From assembly GCF_002994745.2 (NCBI RefSeq), contig NC_037090.1, forward strand, positions 37,939,001-38,003,000: DNA of 64,000 nucleotides, given 5' to 3'. Below, in pieces: positions 58,277 through 64,000 of this stretch. The notes beneath the pieces were generated by a model. That model ran no database searches and was not told where the DNA came from. It saw nothing but the letters and a program-made list of their open reading frames with translations. Both the position numbers and the translations under genes were made by a program. Origin of the DNA: Rosa chinensis (taxonomy: Eukaryota; Streptophyta; Magnoliopsida; Rosales; Rosaceae). The first letter of the stretch is position 1. Each line of letters begins with the position of its first letter.

Positions 58277-61170
58277 TGTAGTACCCCGGAAATTCATTAT
58301 TATTTTCCGAGGATTTTCTTGAATTTAATTAGTGGTCATCGAACGGTTTCGTGGCTCGTGGATGGAGCCGAAGTGTTTCAGGCTAATAATTATTCAAGAA
58401 GCGTCATTTTAAAGGGGGGGGGGGCGCAAGGGTTGACCTTTTATTTGTTGGGTTTCTTCGAAAACTTCCTTCACGAAAGTCGTAGAGCATGTTATTATAA
58501 CTTCGTGAACATGCGGAACGCGAAAATAGGAGTTTGTATGAAGAAGTTATGACCAATGGAAAAAGTTTCAATTTTGGTTAAATAGGAAAAAAATCCGAAA
58601 ATATCAGAAAATTGGAAAGTTGCCAAAAAAGGAAAATTTTCTCTCTCCTCTCTCCCCGAGCCTGGGCGTAGCTCTTCCCTTCGCTGGCCTCGTTCTCCAC
58701 GTCCGGCCACCATATGACATCAAACAAAGTGGGTTTTCTTCGCCTCGATCTCCTTTACAAGTCTATGGTGGCAATCGAGCACGGAACGAGCTGTGGACGG
58801 AGAAGCAAGGCCGAGACGTAGGGTGACGGCACTACAAATTACCTTGATTGAAGTCGACGATTCCGGCCACCATAGCCGGTGTTTCTTGAGGGGTTTTGTA
58901 GCCCAGAGGCTGGGGAAGGTTTCTCCCAAGGTGGGTTGTAGCGATTTCACTTGTGGAGGACAAATCGAAGCTTTGAAGATCTAGGGTTTCAATCGACTCC
59001 GATTTGTTGTAAGGTAAAATTCGATCGATGGGATTATAATTTGACTTTGATGTAGTTGGGAAAGTTGTAATTCGAGTTGGGATGAAGATCTTTTGTTTAG
59101 GAAGTTTGGCCAAATTTCAAGTTTGGGCCAGCGGCGGTGCTGCCACTATGGTGGTGTTTTCAAGCAGGTTTCGGCCACTTTTAGGGCAGTTTCTGCTCCT
59201 CATTGTGATATAATCGTCGATACGAGCATTTCGATATATAGATTGTAATTTTTGGAGATCAAATGAGTATGTTATGATTTTTACGATTTTGAACCATTTG
59301 ATTATTCGACCCGTGAGGATTCGAGTGTTTGATCGACTTGTGGTTTTGACATATCGATCATAGAAGTATTCCGGAGACTTTGGGTGGTCTAGGATGTGGT
59401 TTCGCCTCGATTGGCGTCACTTTTGTGGTTTTAGTTCAAAACGAGGGTTCAGACTTTAATCACTTTGTGATTCGTGCACTGAATCGAGACCGTATGTGTT
59501 TAGGTAGTTGACAGGCTTGTGTTGAGCGGATTGCCGCGATTTGTGCTTATCTTGATTAGCGTGAGAAGACGCAGCAGGATTCAGAGGTGAGTAAATCTCA
59601 CGATAGTCGTTATGAGCATAATTACCATATTGTCTTGGAGTTATTAGGTTAACTATGACTATAGTTGGTATTAGTGGCATTCCTGAGTGGATGACTACGT
59701 GTGTGTGTGTATATATATATATGTGAAATATATATGTATTGGTGACTTTTTATGATGTGAACAATATTTGAAAATGAGTTCATTATTGCTCGAGAATGGT
59801 GAAATTGTGTATTGAGTTGTGATTGTAGAATTTCATGTGTTGAGATACCATGAGTCTAGAATGACAGTCTTAATTAAGATTTAAGATATGGTAGCCTGTG
59901 TAGGAATATCTGTGTAATGAATCGATGACATCAGTGTGATGAATATTTGTGATGATTGCCATGTAAAGCTTGTGTAGGAATATCTGTGTAATGAATCGAA
60001 GATATCAGTGTAATGAATCTTTGTGTTGATTGTTATCTGTGTGATGACTGACGAAATCTGTGTGATGATAAGTAGGATGATGGCTATCTATGTGATGATC
60101 GGTGAAATCTGTGTGATGATCAGTATGATGACTGCTCGGTAGCAGAGTTGAATTGTTATTAAGTTAAAAAAGATCGAGAGGACTGCTGTGATGGTCGGAG
60201 CTACCTATGGATGTTAGAGTGTGGGGTTATGATGATTACTATGACTTGAATTGCTTGTCTTACTGTGACCTCCTGAACTAAAACTGTACGCAGGGGTTAC
60301 CTTGAATTGTTTCGCTTGTTTTGAATTATGATTGCCTTGCATGTTTTCTCTTGATTTTATTGATTGATGGTTGGATTATCTTAAGGGCCATAGTGGTGAT
60401 GACTGTGCTCTGTGGTGAAGATAGGAAGGAGATTCATTGTTTTCACCTTTGATGTCATGTTGATGACAAAGACTTCCGGTGGGAAGGAAATGAGTGTGAT
60501 CTTTGTGACTCACCGTTGTGCGTCAAAAGATTTCCAAACATTACTTGAGGAGGTTTTGTTTGACTGGAATTTGTGTAATTGGATACTAGGTTGAGAATCT
60601 GAGCATGTGGTTTTAGTCACGAGTTGACCTACGTAAGCATGTTATGGAAAGTTATGAAATGGATGGTTGTAGTTGTGAGTTATGTGCTTATCGTTGTTTA
60701 GGTTGAGGTGACTTAAGAATGTGTTTCTGCTTTGTGGTTTTGAGTTTACTCATACAAGCTTTCATAAGCTTATCGGGTTTGTTGTGTGGCAACCTAGTGC
60801 ACTATTCGATGGTGTAGGGGTTGATCCTGCAAGTCAGGATAATCGTGGCTAAAGCTGAGATTGCGTGCTTACAGCAATATGGTAGGAAGCCAATTTTGTG
60901 ACTTTGCCGTTATTAAGACTTTCGCTTGTAGTAGCTCTGAGGAGCATTTACTTATTATTTTATTGTGGCAATTTAATTTGTAAATTTGTGTAATATTTGA
61001 CTCTGCGGAGCGAGTCTGTATTGAATAGTGGGTTCAGGCTATCAGTATGCACTTCGCTTAAAAGAAAAAAAAAATCTAGGTATTTTGTATTGATGGCTGA
61101 ACTATCACACATGTGTAATTATGAGATTATATATTAATTTTTAAATATGTTTAAAAATTGGGGCGTGACA
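58277..61170. mobile_element. 2.9-kb solo LTR
   Basis: Starts TGTAGTACCCCGG and ends GGGGCGTGACA (inverted TGT...CCCC / GGGG...ACA), with the 5-bp TSD ATTTT on both sides (58272-58276 and 61171-61175). TGTCACGCCCC-type termini are common in large plant LTRs. Internally, 59.85-60.12 kb holds degenerate repeats of CTGTGTGATGAT and TGTAGGAATATCTGTGTAAT. No gag/pol domain is present, so it is a solo LTR. It separates the GatB fragment from the Harbinger right end. Confidence 0.9.
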
Positions 61171-61659
61171 ATTTTAACTTCATGTCCTTTTTGGTCATTT
61201 TCTAAACTCACAGCACTTTTATACTAAAGTTTACCAAACAATTAAACACTGCTTTTGTACTCACAACATTTTTAAAAGCACAGTTTACCAAACACCCAAC
61301 TACTTAATTTCACAGCTGATTATACTCACAACATAGCTAAAAGCTGCTTTTAAATTAATCACCTCGGGGCCAAATTCGCCCTTAAGATGAGTTTTTTTTT
61401 TAATCAATTAAAGAGTTAGGAGTTTGCTCTTGTAGAAAAGATCATATCACAACTTGTTGAGTTGGAGACGCCTCTTCTATTAAGTCATCTATCAAATATA
61501 AGCACAATAATGTTCATTCTTTAAATGATCCAAAGATTTTCATAGAGGTAATATTTGATTAATTTGAAAATGGCAGATTGTCATCAAAATACTTCATGTT
61601 ATCTAATTACGTCTAGACTCTAGACTTGATTGTCCTACAAGTATTGCACTAATTGAAAA

Positions 61660-62160
61660 TAATGAAAGTGTTAGGAAAAAGAAAACATAATGATAACGGA
61701 AAAATCAAGAAATATAAAGCACAACTTATAGCTAAGGGATACAATTGTCTCCAATGGTTATGATGAAACTTTATATAGTGATTTCGCTTGCAATAGCGGC
61801 TCATTTAGATTATGAGTTTTGGCAGGCGAACGTAAAAAATGTTTTCTTAAATGGTTATTTAAAGAAAATATTTATATAAAAGAACCAAAATTTTCGTTCC
61901 CAAGGATGGTTAGAATATAGTATGCAATTTAAATTGCTCTATCTATGAAGCTGTCAAGCATTTTAAAGTTGAATTATGAGATTAAAATAGTTATACAAGG
62001 CGAAGACTTCGTGAAATATTGGAAAGAACCATGTCTGTATAAGAAAATAGATGAGTCTTCAATTACATTCCTTATATTCTATGCAATTGTCACATTATTA
62101 GTTTGTAGTTGATCGCGACTTGGTCCCTAGCCTATTCTTGTTGGAACTAGATGTCAACAT
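61660..62160 (+). pseudogene. Copia reverse transcriptase remnant
   Basis: Plus strand: KGYN, then ISLAIAAHLDYEFWQANVKN, then VFLNGYLKENIYIKEP, and FVKYWKEPCLYKKIDESS further on match the start to middle of Copia reverse transcriptase (AFLNG-type motif). The YVDD active site is replaced by unrelated residues, and frame changes and stops are frequent. It is not part of the Copia remnant at 10-17 kb, which lies on the other strand. Confidence 0.75.
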
Positions 62161-62430
62161 GATTTCATGTGCATTTTTCCATGTGATCTGATATCAATGA
62201 AGAGACTATAAGTCTCAAGTCGCTGTTAAGAGCTGATAAACATGTTTCATACATTTCTTATAAGCTATTATTGGACATTTTGTAATGAAAATGTAGTCCA
62301 TTGTACTCATGTCTTATTTTTGGAGAATGTATTTTCTTATAGCATCTCCAATAGAGTAGCTAAATTTGACTTATAGCTATATACAATAGCTCATCTGATG
62401 CATTTTAAAGGATGTGCCTACTGTTTTCAC

Positions 62431-63044
62431 TAAGGCTGTCACTCGGTCGGTTCGAATTGTTATAGATATTACCAACTTCAAAACCAAACCTTTTGGTTTC
62501 AAAATTGAGTTACTAATTACCAACCAAAATTTTTAGTTTTTAATTATATCTACCAAATTCGGTATTTCGGTATAACCAGCTTTAGAATAACTAATTCTTT
62601 GTAACATAGATTAGAATGAACAACTAGGTTTTTCAATTTTATAGTCGAAAACTTTTTATTTATCTACTAATTATAGCTTTCTTTTGTATAAATGACATCA
62701 AGTACTTTTAGGCATTTTTAATAAAACCAGGTTATTTAACCATTTTTGACTAGATTACTTAAAATATATGTACTATTAATATAGTATATGCAATAATGTT
62801 CGTACTATTATGAAAATTTTTATGTTTATTTCTTAATATACATGTATGTGTATTGAAAGCCATAATATATAAATCTAATATTAATCAGGAGATTCGGTAT
62901 TTATCAAAACCAAACCAAATTTTTTTGGTAATTTTGTATTTCAGTTTTATTAGTCTTGGTTACTAAAAAAATTGATTTATCAAACCTAAAACAACAGTTG
63001 GTATTGAATCGGTTTGGTAATTACCAAACCAAGTGGCAGCCCTA
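62431..63044. mobile_element. hAT-type MITE
   Basis: Left end TAAGGCTGTCACTCGGTCGG, right end complement TAGGGCTGCCACTTGGTTTGG-like, an imperfect TIR. The flanks GTTTTCAC (62423-62430) and ATTTTCAC (63045-63052) match at 7 of 8 positions, fitting an hAT TSD. The interior carries repeated GGTTTGGT/ACCAAACC and CGGTATTT motifs. No ORF. Confidence 0.8.
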
Positions 63045-63052
63045 ATTTTCAC

Positions 63053-63437
63053 TAAATGAGGTCTTTTAACTATGTAACTATGTTTGTCTTAATTAGGACT
63101 ATAACACCTCGATAACATTCTAAGACCATCTCGAATAAATTGGTCTTTTTGCCACTTAGACAACTGAATGACTACTTTTGACATATTTGTTTTCTCCAAC
63201 CCATGTGCCATTTCTGACGTGGTTTGATGTGGTAAAAGACAAATTGGGGAGATTGTCAAATTTGACAGACCAAAGACAAACTGTCTTTTATTTTTTTTAT
63301 TCTCCCTTCTCTCTTCTTCTATCTTCTATCTTCTCTCTTTCCTCATCTCTCTCGTTCATTCTCTTCTTCATACCCAGTCTATTAAAGCCCTAATTCTATC
63401 CCAAAATTTCTTCTCTTTCTCTGATTCTCTGGGATTA
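63053..63437. other. Intergenic, CT-rich
   Basis: Non-coding; the last 140 bases are strongly CT-rich (TTCTCTCTTCTTC-type), like the 5' UTR of a plant gene, and lead directly into the histone H3-like relic. Confidence 0.4.
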
Positions 63438-63503
63438 ATGGCTCGCTTGCAAATCCACCCGCGACAAAGCTACGAGGAAGCAACTCGCCACCAAAACTGC
63501 TCA
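63438..63503 (+). pseudogene. Decayed histone H3 N-terminus
   Basis: ATGGCTCGC, then AAATCCACC, CAAAGCT and CGAGGAAGCAACTCGCCACC follow the DNA encoding the H3 tail (residues about 1-25: start, A-R, then K-S-T, K-A, R-K-Q-L-A-T-K). A deletion of about 12-15 bases after the second Arg codon and small changes break the frame. Similarity stops near 63503, so no globular domain is present. Recognised at nucleotide level; the region after it is unassigned. Confidence 0.6.
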
Positions 63504-64000
63504 ACTTCGGATTTTCCTGCGAAGTTCCTGCAATTTTCGGCGGTCTTCGGGGCTGCATGAGATATGGAAATTGATCCTCTCGATGAGGTCTACGTACTGG
63601 TATACTTTTCTGTTTTGGATGGGTTTTGATGAATTGATGTTTTGGTGGTTTTCAGGTACTGGCGGAGCCGCTGTTCTCCTTGGTCGTCCTATGGTTCTGA
63701 GTTCGTCTCCGACCTCCTGGAGCATGGATTGGCACCTGGTGGAGCTCGATTCCTTGAGTGGGTTGAATTGGTGAGTTGTAGTATACGCTGCCACCAGGGT
63801 ATGTTTGAATTTCCTTTTGGATTTTGAGAGAGATTGGGTTTAAGCTCCAATGACCGGTGGAGCCAAGAAGCCTCATCAAAGAAAGAAAAATGAAAACAGA
63901 GAAGAAGAAGAGCGAAGACCTGAAGAGAAAAAGAAGAAAGAGAAAAATAGTTTTCTTTTTGTTATAAAATATTTTGAAAAATAATAAAATAATATTTAAA
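63504..64000. other. Unassigned, partly GC-rich DNA
   Basis: Contains overlapping ORFs on both strands at 63.5-63.88 kb, including YGSEFVSDLLEHGLAPGG on the plus strand, which looks protein-like but is not recognised. It could be part of a further broken gene. The window ends in AT-rich DNA. Confidence 0.3.

Larger units (their letters stand above)
37831..61381 (+). mobile_element. Second PIF/Harbinger element, broken up by four later insertions
   Basis: The left end GTTTGGCCCC follows TTA (37828-37830); the right end GGGGCCAAATTCGCCC is followed by TTA (61382-61384), a 3-bp TTA TSD as expected for PIF/Harbinger. Subterminal AGCTGCTT and TTTACCAAAC motifs occur on both sides. It encodes ORF1 (39654-40550) and a DDE transposase ORF2 (from about 43.9 kb, resuming 49.97-51.2 kb). 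Removing the insertions at 40762-43691, 44090-49964, 51406-57817 and 58277-61170 leaves about 5.4 kb, a normal size. It begins only about 9 bp after the preceding Harbinger element. Confidence 0.75.

Noticed and set aside
1..64000. CRISPR arrays, tRNA or rRNA genes, endogenous viral genes, bacterial operons
   Set aside because: No regularly spaced repeats, tRNA-like cloverleaf signals, rRNA or viral coat/polymerase motifs were noticed; the reverse transcriptase and integrase remnants fit Copia.

Overview
The window is nuclear DNA of a flowering plant: intron-rich plant genes, AT-rich intergenic DNA, and dense nested plant transposons (Copia, large solo LTRs, LINE, hAT, Mutator-like, CACTA, PIF/Harbinger). 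Several element families look like those of Rosaceae, but that is an impression only. No tRNA, rRNA, CRISPR or bacterial-type operon was seen.

Only two genes look intact. At the left edge, on the minus strand, is a gene for the condensin non-SMC subunit CAP-G (condensin complex subunit 3). Eight exons, about 650 N-terminal residues, are inside the window and the rest lies beyond base 1. At 29.5-31.9 kb, on the plus strand, is a complete 11-exon cytosolic glutamine synthetase (GS1) encoding 356 aa.

Between them (6-29 kb) lie a triplicated repeat split by a MITE; a decayed minus-strand Copia element with two later LTR insertions; a LINE-type insertion with a 20-bp target-site duplication (TSD); a Mutator-like element with a large CT-repeat core; an hAT element; a Harbinger-type MITE in LTR debris; and a LINE 3' end.

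From 33.2 to 61.4 kb is a nested transposon stack that carries pieces of ordinary plant genes. A PIF/Harbinger element (33.24-37.82 kb) holds an OXS3-like first exon, two exons of a TAPT1/POD1 membrane protein, a mitochondrial ribosomal protein bL17 reading frame lacking its middle, an unidentified two-exon block and the end of its own transposase. A second PIF/Harbinger element (37.83-61.38 kb) has broken ORF1 (Myb/SANT-like) and ORF2 (DDE transposase). It was split by an hAT element carrying a VPS38/UVRAG-like exon, a Mutator-like element itself split by a CACTA element with a CCDC25 exon, a second CACTA element with exons of a TAP38/PPH1-type PP2C and a long-chain-base-1-phosphate phosphatase, and a 2.9-kb solo LTR. 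A GatB (amidotransferase) relic also lies inside it. TSDs are readable for most insertions, so the relative order can be read directly.

The right end (61.4-64 kb) has a Copia reverse-transcriptase relic, an hAT MITE and a decayed histone H3 N-terminus. I see no new enzymatic or defence system. The most interesting feature is this cluster, in which four DNA-transposon superfamilies (PIF/Harbinger, hAT and two CACTA elements plus the Mutator host) sit together and several carry gene fragments. Family names come from recognising the translated sequence, without database searches.
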